Shown in pieces: positions 1 through 6,726 of a stretch of 6,883 nucleotides of DNA. The DNA comes from JBCBKZ01 sp039026975 (GTDB taxonomy: Bacteria > Bacteroidota > Bacteroidia > J057): NCBI GenBank assembly GCA_039026975.1, contig JBCCLI010000361.1, forward strand, positions 1 to 6,883. Reading direction: 5' to 3'. The notes under the pieces were generated by a model that saw only the letters and a list, made by a program, of their open reading frames with translations, was not told the DNA's origin and made no database searches. Numbering within the stretch: the first letter of the stretch is position 1; the number at the start of each line of letters is the position of its first letter. Made by a program: the position numbers and the translations under genes.

Positions 1-1011
1 AGAGGAGGGGGAACTTCCCTGAATCCACCTAAGGGCTGTCGTTCGGTTTTCCATTCCCCAGCTGACGCTAATAGCTGCCCAACTTCCACTTACATATCGT
101 TTGTAGCTATTGATAAAGGGAGCATACATAGGCATTAGATAGGGAAGGCAATACAGCTGTCCTGCTAGGTAATATTCTGCTAACTTAGTCATGCCTTGTG
201 CATCCCTGAATAGATTAGTTACTTCTTCCTTGTCCCAAAGGCTCTGGTGAATGTGCCCTCCGCATCCCGGCAGCTGCTGATTCCACTTAGCCATGAAAGA
301 GGCTATTAACTCCAGATGGTTGGCGGTTTCCTTCACAGTAGATTTAAACAGAGCGGCTCTGTCTGCTGCTTCTAGAATGTGCGAGGGACTTATGGCAGCC
401 TCATATACGCCATCTCCAGTCTCAGTATGTATCCCCTCTACAGGAATCCTAAAAGCGGTGCTTCTTGTGAGAAGGGTATCTGTATATGTTTGGAAAAGAG
501 ATTGGCGGTGAAGAGAATACCCAAACATGCCTGGGCTAATGGGGGTAGGCGCCTTATAGCTGTTCTCAGCCCAGCTTTGAGGGCTTTCCGCAAAATTAAA
601 CCACTCATATTCCACCCCAAATTTGGGGTAGAAGCCCATCTCATGGGCTTTTTGAGCTATTCGCTTCAGAAGGCTCCTGGGACAGGATGTACTGAGGCCA
701 GTTGTATTTCCAGAAAAATCTGCTAGCAGAAAAGGCCTATTATCCTGCCAGGGAATCTCTCTATAAGTAAGTGGATCCAAGCGTGCACTTTCATCAGGAT
801 ACCCACTGTCAGAAATAGTATCATACAGCCTATCATTGATGTCCCAGGCAAATACAACATTACAGAACCCAAATCCTGATGGGAGAATAGACAGCAGCTT
901 GGACTTAGAGACCATCTTCCCTCTTAGTACGCCATCTATGTCTATTATTCCTATCCTGGCATAGTCAAAGTCCTTTTCAGTAAGCTGAGCGAGTAGTTCT
1001 TTATGGGTCAT
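1..1011 (-). CDS. Glutamine synthetase family protein (GlnA/PuuA-like), N-terminal 337 residues, cut by window edge
   Basis: The reading frame is open from the ATG at 1011-1009 to base 1 and lacks its C-terminal part (family members are usually about 440-450 residues). An in-frame TAG lies three codons upstream of the ATG, so translation cannot start earlier. Residues 15-35 (DFDYARIGIIDIDGVLRGK region) match the N-terminal beta-grasp domain. The catalytic barrel shows the metal-binding ExE pair in FGVEYEWF (E134, E136), the second glutamate group in HTETGDGVYE (E197, E204), GCGGHIHQSLWD (H253, H255), NSYKRYVSG (R305) and ENRTTALR (R323). The family joins an amine to the gamma-carboxyl of glutamate using ATP, in the cytoplasm. 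The HTE and ENRTTALR wording is closer to the PuuA/FluG-like catabolic branch than to housekeeping GlnA, so the amine may be a polyamine or other amine rather than ammonia; that is inference. The usual Gln of the GxGQxE motif is Val202 here. The final catalytic Glu/Arg region is off the window. Confidence 0.92.
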   Translation of the reverse strand, partial: MTHKELLAQLTEKDFDYARIGIIDIDGVLRGKMVSKSKLLSILPSGFGFCNVVFAWDINDRLYDTISDSGYPDESARLDPLTYREIPWQDNRPFLLADFSGNTTGLSTSCPRSLLKRIAQKAHEMGFYPKFGVEYEWFNFAESPQSWAENSYKAPTPISPGMFGYSLHRQSLFQTYTDTLLTRSTAFRIPVEGIHTETGDGVYEAAISPSHILEAADRAALFKSTVKETANHLELIASFMAKWNQQLPGCGGHIHQSLWDKEEVTNLFRDAQGMTKLAEYYLAGQLYCLPYLMPMYAPFINSYKRYVSGSWAAISVSWGMENRTTALRWIQGSSPSS

Positions 1012-1236
1012 TATCCACTAGTTTAGTCCGTGCGATACCTTGTGTATTCTACCCAAAAGATATTGACAAATATGAAAAATTGCTCAACAAATTATCTTCT
1101 TTGTTGAAGAATTATTCTTTGTCATTCTAATGTGTATTAAGGACCAAACTATTTACTAGAAGGTTTAGAGAGTTGGGAATTCCTCCACTTACCTTAAGTA
1201 AAGGCAAAAGAATAACGATTGAATCAATGGGCTTAG
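1012..1236 (-). other. Spacer between the beta-helix operon and the glutamine synthetase-like gene
   Basis: This 225-base AT-rich gap follows the stop codon of the 740-residue gene and precedes the synthetase start. It holds a hairpin followed by a U-run (1075-1107, listed separately), a partly overlapping direct repeat TTCTTTGT at 1097-1104 and 1115-1122, and a small palindrome ATTGA-A-TCAAT at 1218-1228. I found no convincing pair of Bacteroidota promoter elements (TTTG and TAnnTTTG at about 19-21 bases). A partial -7 match, CATATTTG on the minus strand, lies at about 1067-1074. The gap's length suggests the synthetase gene has its own promoter, but this is not shown. Confidence 0.5.
1075..1107 (-). 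terminator. Possible weak intrinsic terminator after the two beta-helix genes
   Basis: On the minus strand the 8-base arm TCAACAAA (1107-1100) pairs perfectly with TTTGTTGA (1091-1084) around an 8-base loop. After GCAA comes a run of five T (1079-1075). The stem has only two G/C pairs, so it would be weak, and it lies about 130 bases after the stop codon at 1237. It could instead be an operator for the downstream synthetase gene, because a direct TTCTTTGT repeat overlaps it. Confidence 0.3.
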
Positions 1237-2055
1237 CTAATCCACTTGAATTCTCTTTGTGTAGACGCTTCTATTTTCCCTGATGATTCTCAGAAGGTAA
1301 ATTCCACCACTCAGGTGAGGAGGAATGGGGACTCTGAGATTACTTGCTGTTGTGGAGAAAACCTGAGAGTTATCTTCCAGTAACTTCCCATACATACTCC
1401 ACCACTGAATCCGGAAGACTCCCTTTAGGTTCAGCACTTCTATATAGTCTCTTGCAGGATTCGGATATATAAGGACATCTTTTATATTTTCCCCTGTAGA
1501 AATAGAGGTACTTATTTCAGTCTTGATAAATACTTCTTCTGATATGCCGGGATCAAAGTCAGGATGGAAGGTCTTTATTCGATAGGTATAGTTGGCCTTC
1601 ACTGTTTCTAGAGAATCGGTAAAAAGAGAAGAATTAGCGGGAAGGGTATCAATGGGAGAGAAAGTACCTTCCGAGCTTTTTCTCTCAATAATAAAACCAG
1701 ATTCCAGTTCTGACACATCCGTCCAGGATAAAAATATTTTTGGGAACTGGAAGGCGAAATTTAAGTTTTCCACTGGCTCCAGGCTAAATCCATCAGTCTG
1801 AAAGTTAGAAGGGAGTGCCCAAAGAGTTTGGCTACTGTCGCAGTCCGCTCCTACCGTCCAACTGTACATGCCTCTTTCATCCAAATCCTCTATGATGAAA
1901 GTAGTATCAGTAATGCCCAATAAGAACTCCCATTGATCGGTTTCTTGTCTCTTATATTTGATTCTATAGGAATCAGCATAGGGAGAACTAGACCAGCTTA
2001 ATAAGCTAGAAGTAGGTGTTACACTTTCTGCCCAAATAGAATCGGGTGCTTCACA
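1237..2055 (-). repeat. Copy 2 of the Fn3-Fn3-T9SS C-terminal cassette
   Basis: Codons 469-740 of the 740-residue gene are paralogous to codons 726-996 of the neighbour. Aligned by eye, the Fn3 pair matches at about 123 of 179 residues, with the block RQETDQWEFLLGI shared exactly; the sorting domain matches at about 35 of 92. At DNA level the Fn3 portions align at a constant offset of 2239 bases with no gap in the stretches I compared, and 1631-1653 is identical to 3870-3892. Confidence 0.9.
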
Positions 2056-3459
2056 AGCAAATCCACAAGTAGCTTCACAGCAATTATTGGTATACTCAAA
2101 AACCTGCTCAATGTCCCAACCCGTAACTTTGAACGCATCATAAGCACCCACATAAAAATCCAGCGGATCTAAGATCCCCCTAGGGGCATTTGTCTCTGGA
2201 TTATCGTACTTATCTGCGTCTGACACATTCATTAAAGTATTATTCTCTATGATAGCCGAGCGACTTTCCTCATTTCTCATTAGTGGACGACTGAGTCCGT
2301 TAATCTCAAAAATATTATCCTTGATGACTATAGTGCTGAAGTCTGTCTTTTTATTCATCCCAAATAAGCCTTCTTTTCTAGGAGTGATAGTAGTATTAGC
2401 TATGACATGATTATTGTAAAACTTAAATCCATCAAAGGGGCCATTATTCCAATACACACCTCGGCCAGGATTTTTGATCAGATTATTGTAGAATTCTACT
2501 TCTCCATCATCAATGTCGCTACTGGCAAAACCAGAAATTAGGTTGCCGTAATCCTGCTCTGTCTTGAAATCAAATAAATTATGATGGACTTTTACCCCTC
2601 TCCTATGCCACTCCAGGCTGTAAGGAGCAGAAAAATAATTATGGTGGATGTCATATGCGTATCCGTCGTTAGGGTAGAATCCTCCGTCTCCTTTGGGAAT
2701 AGAAACAGGTCCCGGTAGATAGTTGTGATCTATTTCTACATTATGGTCATTATCGTGAGGAATTTCTATGGGAAAATCTCCGAAAACCATGATAGAATTG
2801 TGATGAATCCGACTGTCTCTCATCTCTCTACCTTTTATGGCGTAGAAGTTACCTCTATCAAAGTCATCTGTTTCTATGAATATGTTGTTCCATATTTCTG
2901 AGTTTTTTGTCCAGGTAAGGTACAGACTGCCGCCTGTAGTGGGTTTTTGTTTCCCTCCGGCATCAATGAAGGTAATGTCATGGATTTGTGCATGTTTAAA
3001 TGCGTAAGTCCTTATACCACTCCAGATAAAGTCTACTACTTTTAAGTGGTGTAACTTCACACGAGAGCTAAATTTTCCAAGCACTGCTCCGTGTAGCTTG
3101 GCAGATCCCTGCAGCGTCATATCAGAAATGGTAATATCATCGCTTTTAATATTAAATAGATAACCATCCTCCCTTGCAGTTTGATGCTTTACTCCATTAT
3201 CAGGTAGGCCTTCAGTCCCTGGGTCCCAGCTTTCTACAGGCTGTAAGACAGTTTGGCACTTACCTGCTCCTTGTATGACCATTCCCTCTTTAGGGATGAG
3301 AGTAAAGGGGATGAGAAAGGTTCCGGAGCCTATGAGAACCGTATCATTTGGGCTACCATTGGTAATGGCATCTACTAGTTCTTGAGAGGTTTGGATCTGA
3401 GCAAAAGTTACATTCAAAGAAAAGCAAAGGGTCAAAATAAGAAAGGGTAGCTTCGTCAT
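1237..3459 (-). CDS. Secreted right-handed beta-helix protein with two Fn3 domains and T9SS type A sorting domain
   Basis: A 740-residue exported protein. Residues 1-20 form a signal peptide (hydrophobic LPFLILTLCFSLNV, cleavage after VTFA). Residues ~25-445 form a right-handed parallel beta-helix: repeated coils carry His/Asn motifs such as RIHHNS (217-222), VEIDHN (241-246), YDIHHNYF (269-276), VKVHHNLF (289-296), VEFYNN and FKFYNN. Such folds are typical of polysaccharide lyases, glycosidases and epimerases, but I recognise no catalytic signature, so the substrate is unknown. Opening phrases (LVDAITNGSPNDTVLIGSGTF) recall the start of lyase-type helices such as chondroitinase-B/PL6; this is weak resemblance. 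A Cys cluster (C460, C461, C465, C469) joins the helix to Fn3 domains at ~469-556 and ~560-647. In the first Fn3, C469 and C540 could form a disulfide. Residues ~660-740 are the T9SS domain (LIYPNPARDYIEV, ending YTKRIQVD). The start lies 19 bases after the preceding stop, so the two genes are probably cotranscribed. GGAAG abuts the ATG, too close to act as a normal ribosome site. Confidence 0.93.
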   Translation of the reverse strand: MTKLPFLILTLCFSLNVTFAQIQTSQELVDAITNGSPNDTVLIGSGTFLIPFTLIPKEGMVIQGAGKCQTVLQPVESWDPGTEGLPDNGVKHQTAREDGYLFNIKSDDITISDMTLQGSAKLHGAVLGKFSSRVKLHHLKVVDFIWSGIRTYAFKHAQIHDITFIDAGGKQKPTTGGSLYLTWTKNSEIWNNIFIETDDFDRGNFYAIKGREMRDSRIHHNSIMVFGDFPIEIPHDNDHNVEIDHNYLPGPVSIPKGDGGFYPNDGYAYDIHHNYFSAPYSLEWHRRGVKVHHNLFDFKTEQDYGNLISGFASSDIDDGEVEFYNNLIKNPGRGVYWNNGPFDGFKFYNNHVIANTTITPRKEGLFGMNKKTDFSTIVIKDNIFEINGLSRPLMRNEESRSAIIENNTLMNVSDADKYDNPETNAPRGILDPLDFYVGAYDAFKVTGWDIEQVFEYTNNCCEATCGFACEAPDSIWAESVTPTSSLLSWSSSPYADSYRIKYKRQETDQWEFLLGITDTTFIIEDLDERGMYSWTVGADCDSSQTLWALPSNFQTDGFSLEPVENLNFAFQFPKIFLSWTDVSELESGFIIERKSSEGTFSPIDTLPANSSLFTDSLETVKANYTYRIKTFHPDFDPGISEEVFIKTEISTSISTGENIKDVLIYPNPARDYIEVLNLKGVFRIQWWSMYGKLLEDNSQVFSTTASNLRVPIPPHLSGGIYLLRIIRENRSVYTKRIQVD

Positions 3460-3478
3460 CTTCCGGCTTGGGTAGAAA

Positions 3479-4294
3479 TTAGTTGATTTGTAGTTCTATT
3501 TTCCTTGTGTATGTGTTCCCACTATCACGAATGATGTTAAGTAGGTAAACTCCACTAGTAAGGCTGTCAGGTATAGTGAGTACATTTTTTGATGAAAATG
3601 TGTAAATACTTTCATTCATCATTCTTCCATGCATACTCCACCACTGAATTCGGCCTGTTCCTACTATATTCTCCACAGTGATAAAGTTGTCTGTAGGATT
3701 GGGATAGAGTAGTATTTCTTTTGAGAGGTGAGGCCGGGTGATGTAAGTTGTTAGCCCTGTTTGGATAGAGACTTCTTCTGATATCCCATGACCAAAGTCA
3801 GGATGGTAGGTCTTTACTCGATAAATATAACTAGGGCCTATTTTTCCAAGAGAATCAATAAAAAGAGACGAATTAGCGGGAAGGGTATCAATTGGGGTGA
3901 AGGTATCTTCTGGAGTTTTTCTCTCTATGATGAAGCCAGTTTCCAGTTCTGACATATCTGTCCAGGATAAAAACACCTTGGGAGACTGGAATGAGAAGTT
4001 TAAGTTATCAACTGCCTCCAAGCTAAATCCCTCAGTTTGAAAATTAGATGAGAATGTCCAAAGTGTTTGATTGCTGTCGCAGTCTGCTCCTACTGCCCAC
4101 TTGTAAAGGCTCTCTTTATCCAGATTCTCAATGATGACAGTAGTATCGGAAATACCTAGTAGGAACTCCCATTGATCCGTTTCTTGTCTTCGATAGCGAA
4201 GTCGGTAAGAGGACGCGAAAAAGGATGGTGTCCACTTGAGTGAGACAGAGGTAGAGACAAACTTCTCAACCCAGATAGAGTCTGGGGCTTTACA
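3479..4294 (-). repeat. Copy 1 of the Fn3-Fn3-T9SS C-terminal cassette
   Basis: Codons 726-996 of the 996-residue gene, starting at CKAPDSIW, are paralogous to the end of the next gene (1237-2055). The cassette boundary coincides with the first Fn3 cysteine; the Ig-like domain just before it (~630-717) has no counterpart in the other protein. This marks the duplication as a module fused to unrelated N-terminal halves. Confidence 0.9.
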
Positions 4295-6469
4295 AACAGA
4301 ACCGGTTGGGTTTTCCACCGAAAAGCTAACAACTGAAGTGTCTGACTTAGCTTCCTCAGCATCCACTGCTACTGCCTTTAGCTGATATACAACTTCCTGC
4401 TGGGGTTTCCATATCATAGAATACGAAGCTGAGGTAAGGGTAGTGATGAGATCCTCCTCTAAATACACATATGCTGTGACCGAATCTTTATCTAGGTCAG
4501 AAACTAAGAGCTTTATTGGGATAGAATCTGTCTTAGTAAATACCTGATTTTCAATTGGACTAATAAATGTTACGGTGGGAGGGCTATTCTTTTGGGGGGA
4601 ATAGTCATCTCCGTAGCCTATGTACCAGAAATTACCCCCTGACTTCAGATCTCCTCGCTTAAGTATTCTTGTTTCTCCTCTGCGAGTTTCTTTCACCCAG
4701 TCTTGGTAGGGAAAATTATTGAAGTTTCTTTCCACTACTCCCTGAACACTCATGTATGCCTCATCAATGACGAATATAGGGTCCACTTTCTCGCCTGTCG
4801 TACTGTAGATTAAGCCACCAATAACTTCTGTTCTACCTTTATTCTTAGTTTCTAGCACAGTTTCGCCTCTTTCCGTTTTTAGTCCCAAGATCCAAAGTGT
4901 AGCTCCATCATTTACGATCTTAGTTTGATCTCCTGTTTCGACATTTAATTGCCTACACCAGATGTGTTGATTGGGATTTGAAAAGGTAATAGCATGGCAG
5001 ACTACATCATTTAAGAAGAAATCTCCACTTCCTTTTCCCCTAGGGGTGATTTCAGCTAAGTTATTCATCACTACTGTTCTAGCTGATTGGTGGACGAGTT
5101 CTACTTTGTACCCGTAACTTCCCCTCATGCTTTCAAAAACTAGGATCGGGGTATCCTCTGGTCCGCTGTCTTCTACGATGAATTCACAGTTTCCAATGAT
5201 GACTCCTCTTAGCCCTATAATTCTTCGAACTTTCCCACTAATCCTGATTTTACCTGAAAGAAAGAATTTCTTTCCTCCATCAAAGTAGACAGTAGTTGCT
5301 CCAGAATTAAGGGCAGCTTGGACTGCTTCAGTATCATCCGTTTTTCCATCACCTACAGCCCCAAATTCCAGTGGACTTTTCCAGCTGGCAGGATCATCCC
5401 AAGGAACGGTAGGGACCTCTTTCACGGGCAAGCCTAAAGACTGATTAGGAGAATCAAAGAGTGAATGAATGTTACAATGAGAATGGTGCTCTTCCAGAGT
5501 GTCCTCACTAATGTCCCCGCAATCTCTTCCTTTATCATCATTGTTGATAAGCTTACCGTAACCCTTCATTTTGGCATTTCGGATATACAGATTTTTCTGA
5601 TTCCAAATAGCCGCAGCGGAGGAGGCTTCTCCAAATCCCTCAAAGTAAGCATTGGTGATAGCTAGGCTACTATTCCCATCTTTCTCATTATAAATGGCAG
5701 GTACTTCATTATAGCTATACAGATTATGTACATTGATTTGTTGATGATAGTTACGCCACCCAAATTTCTTTTGGTTACGCAGCTCTATATCCTCAAAGGT
5801 GACACTATTTACCTGCCATCTAGTATCTATTCCTCTATCAAAACCTTCTACTAATAAATTCTTAACCAAAAGCGGCCCTATCTCATCTGTATAAGCCATG
5901 TCTAATCCTACCACGCCATTCTCATCCTCTGACCTTATAATGACATTTCTAATAGTCCCGTGATTGTTGGAAATAAACCGAACCCCTGTAGCGCCGGGAT
6001 TATTCCTTCCTATACTTATAGTCAGATCTCGCATTTCATTTCCGAACCTCTGGGCAGGAGCCTTACCAGTATAAATCATGCTAGTAGGACTATTCTGATC
6101 CTGGAATCCTATAGCATTATCTTGAAGCTTTATAACGCTTTTCTTTCTATGCTGACCTTGTAGAATAGTTCGTTTGAACTCATTGCCCCCACTACCGGCA
6201 GGCCAGGAAAGTGTGTGGGAAATTAAGTAGGTACCAGCAGGTAGGTAGATGATTCTATTTCCATTTGGAAAAGCACTTAGGGCAGCTTGTATAGCCTCTG
6301 TATCATCAGTCTGTCCATCTCCCTTTGCAAAATAAGGGGCTTTTTTTACGTTGATGATTCCACTTCCCTCTGGAAATAGAACATCCTGGGCTGATACAAA
6401 AGAGCAGAGAAGAATGAGTATTGCTAAAGCAAAGGAAGGCTTTTTCCGTATCCTTGAATAGACGAGCAT
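3479..6469 (-). CDS. Secreted tandem pectate-lyase-3/GH55-like beta-helix protein with Ig-like, two Fn3 and T9SS sorting domains
   Basis: A 996-residue exported protein. Residues 1-27 form a signal peptide (basic RIRKK, hydrophobic FALAILILLCSFV, cleavage after VSA). Two beta-helix units follow, each opening with the Pectate_lyase_3 signature: FAKGDGQTDDTEAIQAAL (~47-64) and FGAVGDGKTDDTEAVQAAL (~369-387). The first unit spans ~38-345 and the second ~365-620. Two such helices side by side is the architecture of GH55 exo-beta-1,3-glucanases, so a beta-glucan or related polysaccharide is a reasonable guess. The catalytic glutamate cannot be placed by eye, and a non-GH55 lyase or tail-spike-like role is possible. 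A Cys/His-rich segment (C317, H328, H329, H331, C332, H335) ends the first unit, before the linker LPVKEVPTVPWDDP. Residues ~630-717 form an Ig-like domain (PPTVTFISPIENQVF), Fn3 domains lie at ~726-814 and ~817-904, and the T9SS sorting domain at ~917-996 (LLYPNPTDNFITVEN). It should be exported by Sec and then T9SS to the surface or medium. GGAAAG lies six bases before the ATG. It appears to be the first gene of a two-gene operon. Confidence 0.93.
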   Translation of the reverse strand: MLVYSRIRKKPSFALAILILLCSFVSAQDVLFPEGSGIINVKKAPYFAKGDGQTDDTEAIQAALSAFPNGNRIIYLPAGTYLISHTLSWPAGSGGNEFKRTILQGQHRKKSVIKLQDNAIGFQDQNSPTSMIYTGKAPAQRFGNEMRDLTISIGRNNPGATGVRFISNNHGTIRNVIIRSEDENGVVGLDMAYTDEIGPLLVKNLLVEGFDRGIDTRWQVNSVTFEDIELRNQKKFGWRNYHQQINVHNLYSYNEVPAIYNEKDGNSSLAITNAYFEGFGEASSAAAIWNQKNLYIRNAKMKGYGKLINNDDKGRDCGDISEDTLEEHHSHCNIHSLFDSPNQSLGLPVKEVPTVPWDDPASWKSPLEFGAVGDGKTDDTEAVQAALNSGATTVYFDGGKKFFLSGKIRISGKVRRIIGLRGVIIGNCEFIVEDSGPEDTPILVFESMRGSYGYKVELVHQSARTVVMNNLAEITPRGKGSGDFFLNDVVCHAITFSNPNQHIWCRQLNVETGDQTKIVNDGATLWILGLKTERGETVLETKNKGRTEVIGGLIYSTTGEKVDPIFVIDEAYMSVQGVVERNFNNFPYQDWVKETRRGETRILKRGDLKSGGNFWYIGYGDDYSPQKNSPPTVTFISPIENQVFTKTDSIPIKLLVSDLDKDSVTAYVYLEEDLITTLTSASYSMIWKPQQEVVYQLKAVAVDAEEAKSDTSVVSFSVENPTGSVCKAPDSIWVEKFVSTSVSLKWTPSFFASSYRLRYRRQETDQWEFLLGISDTTVIIENLDKESLYKWAVGADCDSNQTLWTFSSNFQTEGFSLEAVDNLNFSFQSPKVFLSWTDMSELETGFIIERKTPEDTFTPIDTLPANSSLFIDSLGKIGPSYIYRVKTYHPDFGHGISEEVSIQTGLTTYITRPHLSKEILLYPNPTDNFITVENIVGTGRIQWWSMHGRMMNESIYTFSSKNVLTIPDSLTSGVYLLNIIRDSGNTYTRKIELQIN

Positions 6470-6491
6470 AAACTGCTTTCCAATTGGCTGG

Positions 6492-6507
6492 TACTTCTCA
6501 AGAAGTA
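6492..6507. repeat. Inverted repeat in the 5' leader of the 996-residue gene
   Basis: TACTTCT (6492-6498), a two-base centre, then AGAAGTA (6501-6507) form a perfect 7-base-pair palindrome 23-38 bases upstream of the ATG. If transcribed from the candidate promoter it lies in the leader RNA. It could be a protein-binding site or a tight hairpin near the ribosome entry site. Confidence 0.5.
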
Positions 6508-6582
6508 TAAAAACTGTTTCTGATGGACTTGGGGTGCTCGTTTTGGAAATATTCTGCTAAGATATATTTCTAATATTCTAAT

Positions 6583-6597
6583 ACGAAATAATTTCGT
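6583..6597. promoter_or_regulatory. Candidate operator palindrome ACGAAAT-A-ATTTCGT
   Basis: Two perfect 7-base arms (6583-6589 and 6591-6597) flank a single central base, in the compact form typical of a dimeric helix-turn-helix regulator site. Flanking CTA (6579 side) and TAG (6598-6600) extend the symmetry imperfectly. It sits where transcription would begin if the -7 element at 6602-6609 is real, a location suited to repression. The regulator is not in the window. Confidence 0.45.
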
Positions 6598-6601
6598 TAG
6601 A

Positions 6602-6633
6602 GAAAATTAAATATTTATTTAATTTAAACCAAA
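6602..6633 (-). promoter_or_regulatory. Candidate Bacteroidota-type promoter for the beta-helix operon
   Basis: On the minus strand, TTTG (6633-6630) is followed after 20 bases by TAATTTTC (6609-6602), a 7 of 8 match to the Bacteroidota -7 element TAnnTTTG. The reported optimum spacing is about 19. Transcription would start near 6595, giving a leader of about 125 bases. The region is so AT-rich that chance matches are likely; a rival -7 match, TATATTTT, lies nearby at about 6633-6640. Confidence 0.4.
6604..6625. repeat. A/T-only 22-base perfect inverted repeat
   Basis: AAATTAAATA (6604-6613) and TATTTAATTT (6616-6625) are perfect 10-base complementary arms around TT. The element overlaps the candidate -7 box and spacer. 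It is composed only of A and T, so it may reflect composition, but the arm length is notable for a binding site or a melting region. Confidence 0.5.
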
Positions 6634-6680
6634 AAATATATCAGGAAGTATACTAACAACTCCCAAATAAGAAATGGATA

Positions 6681-6714
6681 GATTCTTAATTGCTACTATC
6701 TATGGGTAAGAATC
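6681..6714. repeat. Inverted repeat just after the membrane-protein gene
   Basis: GATTCTTA (6681-6688) and TAAGAATC (6707-6714) are perfect 8-base arms around an 18-base loop; a secondary pair, ATAGAT (6678-6683) with ATCTAT (6698-6703), is also possible. It starts 12 bases beyond the stop codon of the membrane protein. On the minus strand the T-run (TTTTT) precedes rather than follows the stem, so it is a poor intrinsic terminator for that gene. Confidence 0.35.
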
Positions 6715-6726
6715 AAAAAGGAAGCC

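Larger units (their letters stand above)
6470..6726 (-). other. AT-rich regulatory spacer upstream of the beta-helix operon
   Basis: These 257 bases separate the membrane-protein stop codon from the start of the 996-residue gene. They contain the candidate promoter (6602-6633) and four perfect inverted repeats, each listed separately. No credible small gene was found on either strand. On the plus strand only two ORFs of 11-12 codons occur, at 6675 and 6703. Confidence 0.6.

Noticed and set aside
438..644. A 68-codon minus-strand open frame inside the synthetase gene
   Set aside because: It is in another frame of the same strand and overlaps the conserved catalytic region of the synthetase.
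379..726. A 115-codon open frame on the plus strand
   Set aside because: It lies antisense within the glutamine synthetase-like gene, whose minus-strand translation shows clear family motifs throughout. The plus-strand protein has no recognisable features.
1218..1228. ATTGA-A-TCAAT palindrome right after the 740-residue gene, as a terminator
   Set aside because: The stem is only five mostly A/T pairs and no uninterrupted T-run follows. It would not be stable.
6402..6407. A lipoprotein signal at Cys22 of the 996-residue protein (ILLC)
   Set aside because: The residue before the Cys is Leu rather than Gly, Ala or Ser, and a good signal peptidase I site (VSA before Gln28) follows. A T9SS tail also implies another route of surface attachment.
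1237..6469. A polysaccharide utilisation locus
   Set aside because: Two beta-helix proteins alone are suggestive, but no SusC/SusD-like pair, sensor or other carbohydrate enzyme is in the window.
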